NCBI RefSeq assembly: GCF_026183735.1
Contig: NZ_JAPFRE010000035.1
Coordinates: forward strand, 1 to 64,000
Source: Alteromonas sp. ASW11-130
GTDB taxonomy: Bacteria; Pseudomonadota; Gammaproteobacteria; Enterobacterales; Alteromonadaceae
Length of the DNA stretch: 64,000 nt
Direction of reading: 5' to 3'
The position numbers and the translations under genes were made by a program. Shown here piece by piece: positions 8,246 through 17,058 of this stretch. Positions within the stretch are counted from its first letter, which is position 1; every line of letters starts with the position of its first letter. Below the pieces are notes generated by a model. The model saw only the letters and a list, made by a program, of their open reading frames with translations, searched no databases and was not told the origin of the DNA.

Positions 8246-9094
8246 TTACCGTGTCCGTAAACTATAACGCAGCGTATACAGATGAGTGAGCATTTCGCCT
8301 TTAACATTGATGATGTCATTAGATGAACGCCAAACATCCGGGATAAGGTCTCCAGACGCTGACTCAAGCAATGCTATCATCGTATCAATCTGCGTTAATG
8401 CAACGGCGTAATTCTGTAGTGTTATAGCTGAATAGAGGCTACCCATGGCAACGTCTAAAGGATTCAATACAGAGGTATCTATAGCGCTTCGATTACTAGA
8501 TAGCACGTTATTTAGGGCACTAAACTTATCATTCAAATTTTCACTTAAGGAGCGCATATCAGCAAGGATGATAAAATCAGAAAAACTGCCTGTATTGCCC
8601 CTCGCCCGAAAACTTCCTGACGCTGTCAACATGGTAATATCTTCGAAATCTCCATTGTCGTGAGACCTGAATAACCGAAGTGGCGTACCTTCGACATAAT
8701 GCAAAGCAGTGGTGTAGAGTTCTACCATAGCAACACCTTCAAATCCAAAACCAAAGTCGGCTTTGGGACTTATTGATACTAAAACAGGAAACGCACTATC
8801 GGCCGTAATTAACGAAGAAGGCAAGCGGTCTACAATACTGGGATCTGAGGGGTTTAGTAAAGTTGCGTGTATATCAATATTGTTAGCGTGTAAGCCGATA
8901 CTATTGTCAAATTCTACCTTCACATCTACGCCAATATTGCCTGGTAGTGATATAGAGGCCTGAATCGTATCATCAGCAACAGTAAGTGAGTGGGGGGGCG
9001 TAACCTGTGCCTCCGCCATATTGGCGGTAATAATCATTAAGCCAACTAGCCATTGAAGACGCATTAATAAAAACTTTGGTGCTCGTGGGATCAT
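8246..9094 (-). CDS. Exported protein of unknown function
   Basis: A 282-residue protein. The start at 9094 is chosen because GAGG sits 8 bases ahead and the product begins with a signal peptide (RAPKFLLMRLQWLVGLMIITANMAEA). The mature part is rich in beta structure to about residue 190 (PLRLFRSHDNGDFEDITML, GSFSDFIILADM) and then alpha-helical. I do not recognise the family with confidence. It is the second gene of the protease-kinase operon, 81 bases after the protease stop and one base before the FHA-GAF gene. It could be a periplasmic substrate, inhibitor or sensor partner of the protease or of the TPR region of the kinase. Confidence 0.8.
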   Translation of the reverse strand: MIPRAPKFLLMRLQWLVGLMIITANMAEAQVTPPHSLTVADDTIQASISLPGNIGVDVKVEFDNSIGLHANNIDIHATLLNPSDPSIVDRLPSSLITADSAFPVLVSISPKADFGFGFEGVAMVELYTTALHYVEGTPLRLFRSHDNGDFEDITMLTASGSFRARGNTGSFSDFIILADMRSLSENLNDKFSALNNVLSSNRSAIDTSVLNPLDVAMGSLYSAITLQNYAVALTQIDTMIALLESASGDLIPDVWRSSNDIINVKGEMLTHLYTLRYSLRTR

Positions 9095-9175
9095 GTGAAT
9101 TACCTCGTCAGAATATAAAACAACCATAAAGCAGCTGCACGCCAGTATCAAGTTGAAACCGGCGCGCGCCATACC

Positions 9176-11656
9176 TTACTCAAAATATTGGGTGAATAGC
9201 CGCGATGCAATCACTGCATAATGGGCACGGCGGATTTGCTTATCAGGCGAAAATGTTGCCACAAGTTTAGGCTCAAGCCCAAAGCCGTCTTGTTCTACAT
9301 CAAACTTAACACCTAACAGGGAAAGGGAGAGGGCAGCCTGGACGTAGCCTTTCATTTCATCCGGTATTTGTTCTTGATCAGCCAACACGATTTGCTGCCC
9401 CTTATATTCCACGATGATATCATTACTTGGATCGAACGCCTCAGCTAAGGGTTGCATCCCCAAAAGCTGTACAAGCGTGTAAGCCATCTCAAGCTTATTC
9501 ACTCTGCCGTAAGCGGCAATTTGTTCATCTTTTGGCAGCATAATTGGGTTTTGTGACGCGGTAGCGTCTTTTAGTGCCCCCCCCGGCATCATCGCTGCCT
9601 CAATATAGGGGCGGCTATCAAAAGGTGTTACACCATCTAAAGGACGCGGCTCGTTCAGTAGATCGCGATATTGTCTGACGGCTCCCCCCATTACAGCATA
9701 GCGAGCTAGATCCATTCTTTTTAATTGCCAATCAGGATGAAATTTGCGATTGACGGAGCCATCCATTAACCGCTCACTTATAGCAAACTCTATGATGCCC
9801 CGCTGCGGGTGTTCGTCGATATCGTTAATACCGTTGAAGCCACCGCTTTCTTCAAATGATACAGTTACTGCGAAAGTCTCTGGTAGTCCAGGGCCATTAG
9901 TAACCCCCAATGGGTCTGCCTCAACCCCCGAAAGAGATGTTAAACCGTAAGCGTATATCCCCCACGTTCCAGCCATAGCAGGAGCAGAAACACGCATTTT
10001 TTCACTTAGTATCGGGGTGGTTAAATTGCCAAAATACTCTGTGCCATCAGGTGCCACTAGCACAAGCTTAGTCAGATTCGAGGGCGAACTGGCTGACGCT
10101 TTGATTAGCACTTCCGTTTCACCCACTTCAAACTGTGCAATCTCCGGTTCACCTACGGGCGAATAAAATAAATCAATATTTTCTGTTCTTTCGCTGGTGG
10201 AAACCAATGCGTTAGCGCGAAATTTCTTATCAGGCAAGTTGTTAACTGTTGTTCGATACTCCATATCGTAATTCAACGCTGCGGCGACTGCACTTCTGGC
10301 ATTTACATAGCCAGCACCAACCTCCCATCGCTGGTATCCAGGCATATTGGTTGCCGATTCCTGAAGTAACTTTTTAATAGTGAGAGGATCTAGACTTGGG
10401 TTGGCTTCTAGCATCAGAGCTATAATACCTGATACATGAGGAGCAGCCATTGACGTCCCTGAAATCATAGTATAGAAAGGCATGTATTCGGTTTCTATTG
10501 CCTCTATATCAGCATCTCCGCCATTGGCGACGAGATTGGTAGTTGCGCGTGTAGAAATGATATCCACACCAGGCGCGACAATCGACACCTCGTTGTGATA
10601 AGTCCACTCACTTCCGTCGGGCATGGTGAAATCGCCAGATTCACTTTTTAGGCCGCGCGATGAAAAGTCGGCTAACCGCCCAAATTTATCCCCAGCGCCA
10701 ACCGACACCCCCCACGGAATTTGAGCATAAGGGTTGTGGGAGTCTTCTCCAGGGCCATCGTTGCCTGCGGCAAATACACTCACTATACCTAGTTTATGAG
10801 CTTTGTAAGTAGCGAGAGAAACTGGTCCCAGAGGCTCATATTTCCCGCTGGTTCCCCATGAGTTATTGATGACTTTAATAGGATTTTCATAGGTATATAA
10901 ATTATTGATTGCGAAATCAAAGCCGCCAATAGTGTCGAGCAAAAATAGACCGCCTCCGGAGCCATAGCCTATTAAATCAGCCTCCGGCGCGGCCCCGAGA
11001 TACTTACCATCAGACATAAAGCCACTACCAGCGATGGTCCCAGCACAGTGCGTTCCATGGCCAGAATTGAGGTCGGTATTAATTTGACCTTTTATCGTGA
11101 CACCGTCTGTCATACCGGTAACACTGATTGCTGAGGCATGGGTGAGTGCCTGAACGTTCTCCACCACAGTATCGCCGAACAGTAAATCCTGATGAGATGC
11201 GTCCACACCCGAGTCATTTACCATTATCGTCACGCCTTTGCCCGTGAACTCAACGCCATTTCTTTGCACGAAGGCAGCGCCTTGTATTTTGTTAACGCCA
11301 GTTATTTCGCGTGCATCGGCATTATAATAGTCCATCTTTCGGTTGGCGAAAATTGAACGAACGCTGTCTAATTTAGCGAGGGCTTCAATTTGCGCTTTCG
11401 TGGCCACTACACCAATTATGGGCAAAGCACGAAATTGAACACCTTTTACAATACCTAAATTTAGAATTTGTTGAATTTGAGCTTCAGCAAGGGGCTCGAG
11501 TTGATCGAACGTAACTACCGCCATCACTGCTTCAGTATTTGACAGCGTAGTTAACCTATTGGCAAGTTGGTTACCAATGTATGCATCAGCGAGGGCTTGT
11601 GAGCTCGGTGCAGCCATAAATACAGCAGCAACGGCAGAGAGAGTAAATTTTTTCAT
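9176..11656 (-). CDS. Secreted S8 subtilisin-like serine protease, operon head
   Basis: An 826-residue exported peptidase paralogous over its whole length to the protease at 477-2936. It has a signal peptide (MKKFTLSAVAAVFMAAPSSQALA) and a propeptide-like region about 25-115. The catalytic triad is Asp148 (NDSGVDASH), His200 (GHGTHCAGT) and Ser402 (SGTSMAAPH). SLH-like repeats lie near the C-terminus (QLKRMDLARYA, NKLEMAYTLVQLLG, KQIRRAHYAVIASRLF). Fully matched motifs suggest an active enzyme. It is the first gene of a minus-strand operon running through the signalling genes to the response regulator, with a candidate operator 84-99 bases upstream of its ATG. Expression of protease and regulators is therefore likely autoregulated. 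Confidence 0.93.
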   Translation of the reverse strand: MKKFTLSAVAAVFMAAPSSQALADAYIGNQLANRLTTLSNTEAVMAVVTFDQLEPLAEAQIQQILNLGIVKGVQFRALPIIGVVATKAQIEALAKLDSVRSIFANRKMDYYNADAREITGVNKIQGAAFVQRNGVEFTGKGVTIMVNDSGVDASHQDLLFGDTVVENVQALTHASAISVTGMTDGVTIKGQINTDLNSGHGTHCAGTIAGSGFMSDGKYLGAAPEADLIGYGSGGGLFLLDTIGGFDFAINNLYTYENPIKVINNSWGTSGKYEPLGPVSLATYKAHKLGIVSVFAAGNDGPGEDSHNPYAQIPWGVSVGAGDKFGRLADFSSRGLKSESGDFTMPDGSEWTYHNEVSIVAPGVDIISTRATTNLVANGGDADIEAIETEYMPFYTMISGTSMAAPHVSGIIALMLEANPSLDPLTIKKLLQESATNMPGYQRWEVGAGYVNARSAVAAALNYDMEYRTTVNNLPDKKFRANALVSTSERTENIDLFYSPVGEPEIAQFEVGETEVLIKASASSPSNLTKLVLVAPDGTEYFGNLTTPILSEKMRVSAPAMAGTWGIYAYGLTSLSGVEADPLGVTNGPGLPETFAVTVSFEESGGFNGINDIDEHPQRGIIEFAISERLMDGSVNRKFHPDWQLKRMDLARYAVMGGAVRQYRDLLNEPRPLDGVTPFDSRPYIEAAMMPGGALKDATASQNPIMLPKDEQIAAYGRVNKLEMAYTLVQLLGMQPLAEAFDPSNDIIVEYKGQQIVLADQEQIPDEMKGYVQAALSLSLLGVKFDVEQDGFGLEPKLVATFSPDKQIRRAHYAVIASRLFTQYFE

Positions 11657-11739
11657 GATAGTCCCGACTCATTTAACGTGATTTCTGATGTGATAACAGA
11701 ATATGGATTCATCATGACTGTTCGTTTTCTATTCATCTA

Positions 11740-11755
11740 TAGGGGTTTCACCCTA
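11740..11755 (-). promoter_or_regulatory. Candidate operator 3, second protease promoter
   Basis: On the minus strand the site reads TAGGGTGAAACCCCTA, two mismatches from the perfect palindrome at 209-224. A -10-like CATGAT (plus strand 11711-11716) again begins 39 bp after the start of the site. This keeps the same geometry as upstream of the first protease. Confidence 0.55.
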
Positions 11756-11858
11756 GATTTGCCCTACTGCTATTTTCGTGGATAGGTAAAGTCATTGCTT
11801 CACGGAAGTGTATTCTCTATGGTTATCACATCCCAGAAACTTTTGAATTGAGGTAGAG

Positions 11859-12911
11859 ATGAAATATCATCCGCTAGGGCGTAGTGGGCTAAACGTGTCT
11901 GAAGTGTGTTTGGGGACTATGACCTGGGGAATACAAAATACCCAGGCAGATGCGAATGAGCAATTAGCTATGGCAATTGATGCCAACGTAAATTTCATCG
12001 ATACCGCTGAAATGTATCCGACGCCCCCGAATGAACAAACCTACGGAGAAACCGAGCGAATTCTCGGTCATTGGCTTAATCGCCATAGGCACTACCGCGA
12101 ACAGCTGGTTATTATGAGTAAAGTGGCCGGCAGAGGGCTTAGCTATATACGTAACGGGTCCAAGATAAGTGGGGACTCACTTACTGAAGCGCTTGATAAC
12201 TCTTTAGCGCGTCTGAATACAGATTACTTAGATGTGTATCAACTTCATTGGCCAAATCGTCCTACGCCCCATTTCGGCAAACATTGGCCAGGAAGCACAA
12301 ATCCTTTAAACACCGAGATTGATAATGAAATCGAAGGCATGCGAGACATTCTACTTGCGCTCGACAGAGCTATGGCGAGTGGGAAAATACATCATTGGGG
12401 CTTATCTGACGACACGCCATGGGGAATTGCGACATACCTCAAACTGTGTGACGAAATGAATATCGAACGGCCAGTGTCTATTCAAAATGAATTCAGTCTA
12501 TTACACACCAAAGATTGGCCTTATCTGATTGAACAATGTGTGTTTGAACACATCGCTTACTTACCGTGGTCACCTTTGGCTACCGGCATACTGACAGGGA
12601 AATACATGGGTGGCGAAAGGCCTGCCGGTTCGCGGTGGACGTACATTCAAAGACAGGGATTATTTAGAGACAAACCGGCGGCGCACGACGCTACAAAGCG
12701 TTACCAGCAGATTGCTGAAAGGCTAAATATCTCTTCAGCCCAATTGGCACTGGCGTGGTGTAAGCAGGTCTCGGGAGTAACGTCTACAATCATCGGTGCG
12801 ACCAGTAAGCAACAACTTTCGCAAAATTTAGAGGCATTCAAACTGGAACTAGCGCCATCGACGCTTTCGCAAATCGATGAGGTGTTACAGCGGTACCCAG
12901 TAGGATTTTAA
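11859..12911 (+). CDS. Aldo/keto reductase, Tas-like
   Basis: A 350-residue cytoplasmic NADPH-dependent oxidoreductase of the aldo/keto reductase superfamily. The N-terminus MKYHPLGRSGL...CLGTMTWG is typical. The catalytic Asp-Tyr lie in FIDTAEMYPTPP, a Lys in SKVAG (about 84), and the His in QLHWP. The spacing and the PTPPNEQT stretch resemble E. coli Tas. ATG 11859 has GAGG (11850-11853) upstream. It stands alone between the divergent protease operon and acs. Natural substrate unknown. Confidence 0.9.
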   Translation: MKYHPLGRSGLNVSEVCLGTMTWGIQNTQADANEQLAMAIDANVNFIDTAEMYPTPPNEQTYGETERILGHWLNRHRHYREQLVIMSKVAGRGLSYIRNGSKISGDSLTEALDNSLARLNTDYLDVYQLHWPNRPTPHFGKHWPGSTNPLNTEIDNEIEGMRDILLALDRAMASGKIHHWGLSDDTPWGIATYLKLCDEMNIERPVSIQNEFSLLHTKDWPYLIEQCVFEHIAYLPWSPLATGILTGKYMGGERPAGSRWTYIQRQGLFRDKPAAHDATKRYQQIAERLNISSAQLALAWCKQVSGVTSTIIGATSKQQLSQNLEAFKLELAPSTLSQIDEVLQRYPVGF

Positions 12912-12995
12912 CTAGGGTACGCTGAAATCAACAAGAAGGAATAACTTATTAACTTTAACGCTTGCCCAGAGCGTAAGGTTACCGTTAGAGTGATT

Positions 12996-13010
12996 GTGAA
13001 TATGATTCAC
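12996..13010. promoter_or_regulatory. Inverted repeat in the acs promoter region
   Basis: GTGAAT ATG ATTCAC is a perfect 6-bp inverted repeat 61 bases before the acs ATG. It resembles a CRP half-site pair, but the spacing is one base too long for a standard CRP site (TGTGA-N6-TCACA), so I call it only a possible operator. Confidence 0.3.
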
Positions 13011-13070
13011 TATATATTTACATGTTACTTTCATTTTCTAATTGTTTCATAAAGCATTGGAGGCAAACGC

Positions 13071-15017
13071 ATGACATCACCAAAATTGTATCCTGTTCCT
13101 GAGTCAGTCGCGCAACAGGCAAACGTAAGCACCGCTGAATATGCGTCGCAATATAGAGAATCAATCGTAAATTCTGATATTTTTTGGTTGGAACAGGCGA
13201 AGCAATTAGATTGGATTTCTTTCCCGACTAAAGCAAATGAATCCATCATCACAAAAGACCGCGTGGACATTAAATGGTTTAGCGGCGGTAAGTTAAATGC
13301 AAGTGTGAACTGTCTTGATAGACATTTACCAGATCATTCACAGCGTATTGCTTTTTATTGGGAAGGTGACTCACCCGACGACTCAAAGGCCATAACCTAT
13401 CTACACGCTTTTCAAGAAGTCTGCCGATTAGCTAATGGGCTTAGGCAGTTAGGCGTACAAAAAGGTGACAGGGTGGCTATTTATATGCCGATGGTACCCG
13501 AGGCAGCGTTTGCCATGTTAGCTTGTGCACGAATCGGTGCAGTTCACTCCGTTATTTTTGGCGGCTTTTCGCCCAATGCCATAGCTGATCGTATCAATGA
13601 CAGTAGCGCAAAAGTAATCATTACCGCTGATGAAGGAAGACGAGCAGGCAAAACCATACCTTTAAAAGCTAATGTAGATAAGGCATTGGAAAATGATGCG
13701 TGCCCCTCCATCAAATCTGTTCTGGTGTTTACGGTTACTAACGCTGACACTGGCGCAGGCAATGATATTGATGTCAATTGGAATGACTTGAAGAATGAAT
13801 GTGAACCAACCTGCGAACCTGAAGTTATGGACGCTGAAGATCCATTGTTCATATTGTATACCTCAGGCTCTACTGGCAAACCAAAAGGTGTAGTGCATAC
13901 TACTGGTGGTTACCAACTCTATACCAGCATGACCTTCAAAACGGTATTTGATTACAAACAAGATGATATCTATTGGTGTTCAGCTGATGTGGGCTGGATC
14001 ACAGGGCATAGTTATATGATTTACGGGCCTATGGCTAACGCCGTTACCCAGGTGTTTTTTGAAGGCGTGCCAACCTACCCAGATGTACGACGCATTGCTC
14101 AGGTCGTGGAAAAATACAAAGTTAATATTTTATACACCGCACCCACCGCTATTCGCGCCCTTATGGCCCACGGTTATAAGCCTGTGGAAGGTTGCGATAC
14201 GTCTTCTTTACGTTTACTAGGCTCGGTTGGAGAACCTATTAATCCTGAAGCATGGGAGTGGTATCACCGTGTTATTGGTAGCAGCCAATGTCCCATTATG
14301 GACACATGGTGGCAAACTGAAACTGGCGGTATCATGATCACGCCACTTGCGGGTGTAACAGATCTTAAACCCGGCTCTGCCACTCAACCTATGTTAGGTA
14401 TTCAACCCGCCTTATTCGATGCTGAGGGCAACGAAGTTGAAGGTGCGGGGGAAGGAAACCTGGTGATTAAACAAAGCTGGCCCAGTCAGGCCAGAACGGT
14501 CTATGGTGATCACGAGCGCTTTATACAAACCTATTTCAGTACCTATCCTGGCGTGTACTTTACAGGGGATGGGGCCAAGCGTGATGAAGACGGTTATTAT
14601 TGGATTACAGGGCGGGTAGACGACGTCCTAAATGTTTCCGGCCACCGCCTAGGAACTGCGGAAATCGAAAGCGCCTTGGTTGCACATGAAAAAGTGGCTG
14701 AAGCGGCAGTGGTTGGGTATGCCCATGATATTAAAGGGCAGGGGATATATGTATACGTTACCTTAAACGAAGGGATCCAAAGTAGTAATGAGCTAGCTGG
14801 CGAACTTAAAAATTGGGTAAAAAACGAGTTAAGTCCTATCGCTGTACCGGATAAAATTCAGTGGGCTGAAGGGCTACCTAAAACCCGTTCGGGTAAAATC
14901 ATGCGTCGTATCTTACGAAAAATCGCAGCGAACGAACATGAGCAATTAGGCGATACGTCAACTCTTGCCGACCCATCGGTAGTGGATAAGTTAATTCAAG
15001 AACGCTTAAATAAATAG
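13071..15017 (+). CDS. acs: Acetyl-CoA synthetase
   Basis: A 648-residue AMP-forming ligase that makes acetyl-CoA from acetate, ATP and CoA, the usual length for Acs. Visible signatures are the P-loop-like [11 protein letters not shown] near 263, the WWQTETGG acyl-binding region, the hinge [15 protein letters not shown], and the C-terminal [14 protein letters not shown] whose Lys (about 608) is the known acetylation-controlled residue. Start chosen at the ATG with GGAGG ahead. The solute:sodium symporter at 18.9-20.8 kb is of the type often linked to acs in Vibrio and Shewanella, suggesting acetate uptake and activation in the same neighbourhood. Confidence 0.96.
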   Translation: MTSPKLYPVPESVAQQANVSTAEYASQYRESIVNSDIFWLEQAKQLDWISFPTKANESIITKDRVDIKWFSGGKLNASVNCLDRHLPDHSQRIAFYWEGDSPDDSKAITYLHAFQEVCRLANGLRQLGVQKGDRVAIYMPMVPEAAFAMLACARIGAVHSVIFGGFSPNAIADRINDSSAKVIITADEGRRAGKTIPLKANVDKALENDACPSIKSVLVFTVTNADTGAGNDIDVNWNDLKNECEPTCEPEVMDAEDPLFILYTSGSTGKPKGVVHTTGGYQLYTSMTFKTVFDYKQDDIYWCSADVGWITGHSYMIYGPMANAVTQVFFEGVPTYPDVRRIAQVVEKYKVNILYTAPTAIRALMAHGYKPVEGCDTSSLRLLGSVGEPINPEAWEWYHRVIGSSQCPIMDTWWQTETGGIMITPLAGVTDLKPGSATQPMLGIQPALFDAEGNEVEGAGEGNLVIKQSWPSQARTVYGDHERFIQTYFSTYPGVYFTGDGAKRDEDGYYWITGRVDDVLNVSGHRLGTAEIESALVAHEKVAEAAVVGYAHDIKGQGIYVYVTLNEGIQSSNELAGELKNWVKNELSPIAVPDKIQWAEGLPKTRSGKIMRRILRKIAANEHEQLGDTSTLADPSVVDKLIQERLNK

Positions 15018-15563
15018 ATATACCCTTCTACATGAGTAACCTCTCTGGCTACTCACTGCTGTAGGAACATTGTTTCTGCGCGTGGGTAGTTTCTCTATTC
15101 AGTAGTGGATGGGCGATGTGATACACCTATCTATGGCTCATAGCCTTACAGCTGACTAATAAATTGATAGTTTGGCAAAATGTGTTTTATCGTTGTTTTT
15201 GTAAAACGTTTCTCCCCCGTGGTTATCCCGCTACCAGCATAATGTGGCTTTCGTAACGATAAAACATGGTGCCAGTTACGCCAATCCAAATACGGTGCTA
15301 TGCGCCAAAACGTTATCTTTTGACAGAGCCAATAATGTGATTGTGGCAACGTAAACATAACAACAACGTAATTGTTATTAATAGGTTGGCTACAGGTTAT
15401 GAAAAAGCAAGATAGGTAACGGCAGCTGGCCTGCAAGGTAAACTTGCTTGGGGACCTATAGAGGCGACCCCAATAATACTAACGTTTCTACAGAAGAAAC
15501 AAAGACTGATGTCGAACGTATGCTGCGCGTAATTGTTAATTGCTAAGTGCTAAGTGCTAAGTG
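15018..15563. other. 546-base intergenic region with repeats
   Basis: No convincing gene. It holds a 12-bp perfect inverted repeat (TGTTTTATCGTT at 15183-15194, AACGATAAAACA at 15255-15266) with a 60-base interval, and a four-copy 7-bp tandem repeat at its right end. A 96-codon minus-strand frame (15146-15436) is open but lacks a ribosome binding site and family resemblance. Confidence 0.5.
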
Positions 15564-15568
15564 CTAAG
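15541..15568. repeat. Tandem heptamer repeat (TGCTAAG)4
   Basis: Four exact copies of a 7-bp unit. The last copy contains the stop codon of the minus-strand gene that ends at 15564. The unit written as AAGTGCT is related to those at 55049-55083 and 44794-44813. Confidence 0.9.
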
Positions 15569-16013
15569 TCTTGGGTTTGGTTAAAATGTAATCATGCTCC
15601 GGATCAACGATAAAGTGTCCTGACATTGCTTCCCTTCCCAATAACATTAAATACGTCATTTCCGATCTGTCGGTTAAGGTTAGCTGAATTTCCCAGGTTT
15701 CCCCCGCCATCACAATTGGGGTGTCGATGGTATAGCGTCGCTCCCTGGTAGCTGTTGAACTTTTTACCTTTTTTTGTGCTACTACCTTTGCTTCACGGCG
15801 AACAATTTTCGATACATTATGAATATCCGGATGAATATCAAAACTAACCCAAAGTTCCCCGTCCTTTTCAAATTCGTCAATATTGTCAACATGAAGTGAT
15901 GAGGTGGTGGCGCCAGTATCAACTCTAATATTCAAGTCCGTTATCGCGAGTTTAGGCAGGTCGCACAATTCAAGTGCGCCAACAAGTCGCTTTTCATGAG
16001 AGCTTTGGCTCAT
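15564..16013 (-). CDS. Retropepsin-like ATP-dependent zinc protease family protein (RimB-like)
   Basis: A 149-residue single-domain protein of the family annotated as ATP-dependent zinc protease (PF05618), which has a retroviral-aspartate-protease-like fold. The motif VDTGATTSSLH at 31-41 holds the likely active Asp32. It lies 16 bases after the M14-type gene and in one operon with rimK. In Pseudomonas a homologue (RimB) is encoded with RimK and trims the glutamate tail that RimK adds to ribosomal protein S6, so the same role is likely here. The stop codon lies inside a heptamer tandem repeat. Confidence 0.85.
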   Translation of the reverse strand: MSQSSHEKRLVGALELCDLPKLAITDLNIRVDTGATTSSLHVDNIDEFEKDGELWVSFDIHPDIHNVSKIVRREAKVVAQKKVKSSTATRERRYTIDTPIVMAGETWEIQLTLTDRSEMTYLMLLGREAMSGHFIVDPEHDYILTKPKT

Positions 16014-16029
16014 AGGCGTTATCCTGTTA

Positions 16030-17058
16030 TTAAGTTATGGATTGTTCATCCGGTAAAAGGTGGTCCTGAAGTATCCCCACATGCTCTGCCACTGAACTTG
16101 GCCGTTTAAAATAAGCTATATGGTAAATTGCTTCACCTTCTTGAGTGAGAGGGATATTCTGTTTACCTATTACGACCCCTTCAGCAGGACAAACAATATC
16201 GCCTCTATGATCGCCAAACGGATCGGCAATCTTTGCCAGTACATCACCTTTATAGACGTGATCACCCAACTGAGCTAAGTGATTAACAAAACCACTTTCT
16301 GATGCACGTACCCAGCCGCTTTCGCGAGCAATAAAACGTTTAATATCATGGCCTTTACTGCGACTTTTGTTCAGCATTCCCAAATGGCGCATGGTATGAA
16401 TGACACCTCGTAGACCTGCACGAATGGAAAATTCATCATACCGTAATGCCTGACCTGCTTCATAGAGTAGAATTTTCACCCCTGCATCACTGGCTGCTTG
16501 TCTTAGTGAGCCATCACGAATATCAGCATTCAGCAAGACCGGAATACCAAATGCTTTGGCCATTTCCAAAACTTCTATATCATCCAGGTTAGCGCGGATT
16601 TGCGGTAAGTTACTGCGGTGAATCGCTCCCGTGTGTAAATCAATGCCGTAGTCACACTTGCTAATAATTTCATTAAAAAACAGATGCGCCAGCCTACTTG
16701 CCAACGAGCCCTTTTTGCTGCCAGGAAAGCTGCGATTCAAATCTCTGCGATCAGGTAAGTAACGTGATTGCGCCAATACTCCGTACACATTTACTATAGG
16801 CACCGCTATCAACGTACCGCGTAATCTTTCGATTGATTTTGATTTAATCAAACGCGATACAATCTCAATTCCATTCAGCTCATCACCATGAATTGCGGCG
16901 CTGACAAACAGGGTTGGGCCGGGCCGTTTACCTCGTTTCACGTACACTGGGATACTCATGTGAGTGGCAGTGTATAGCGGAGGCATGTCTAACTGAATTT
17001 TTGCTGATTCGCCTGGGGCTACCGATACGCCACCTATTATTAGTTCAGGCTGGGTCAT
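16030..17058 (-). CDS. Succinylglutamate desuccinylase/aspartoacylase family (M14-type) protein
   Basis: A 342-residue zinc-dependent amidohydrolase or carboxypeptidase-fold protein. Zinc ligands are His57 and Glu60 (AAIHGDELNGIE) and His142 (GIDLHTG); the C-terminal part (from about 240) looks like a lipoyl/biotinyl-type beta domain (GFVNHLAQLGDHVYKGDVLAKI). Its start overlaps the rimK stop as TAATG, so translation is coupled. The usual annotation is AstE/AspA-like, but its place between rimK and the retropepsin-like gene suggests it acts on glutamate or peptide conjugates. The exact substrate is not shown by the sequence. Confidence 0.88.
   Translation of the reverse strand: MTQPELIIGGVSVAPGESAKIQLDMPPLYTATHMSIPVYVKRGKRPGPTLFVSAAIHGDELNGIEIVSRLIKSKSIERLRGTLIAVPIVNVYGVLAQSRYLPDRRDLNRSFPGSKKGSLASRLAHLFFNEIISKCDYGIDLHTGAIHRSNLPQIRANLDDIEVLEMAKAFGIPVLLNADIRDGSLRQAASDAGVKILLYEAGQALRYDEFSIRAGLRGVIHTMRHLGMLNKSRSKGHDIKRFIARESGWVRASESGFVNHLAQLGDHVYKGDVLAKIADPFGDHRGDIVCPAEGVVIGKQNIPLTQEGEAIYHIAYFKRPSSVAEHVGILQDHLLPDEQSIT

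Noticed and set aside
12996-13010. CRP site upstream of acs
   Set aside because: The spacer between TGTGA and TCACT is 7 rather than 6 bases; kept only as an unassigned inverted repeat.
15183-15266. Integron attC-like site
   Set aside because: The arms do not show the RYYYAAC/GTTRRRY core sites and no integrase or cassette is near.
15146-15436. 96-codon minus-strand open frame after acs
   Set aside because: No ribosome binding site, unusual Trp/His-rich composition, no family resemblance, and it overlaps an inverted repeat. Left as intergenic.
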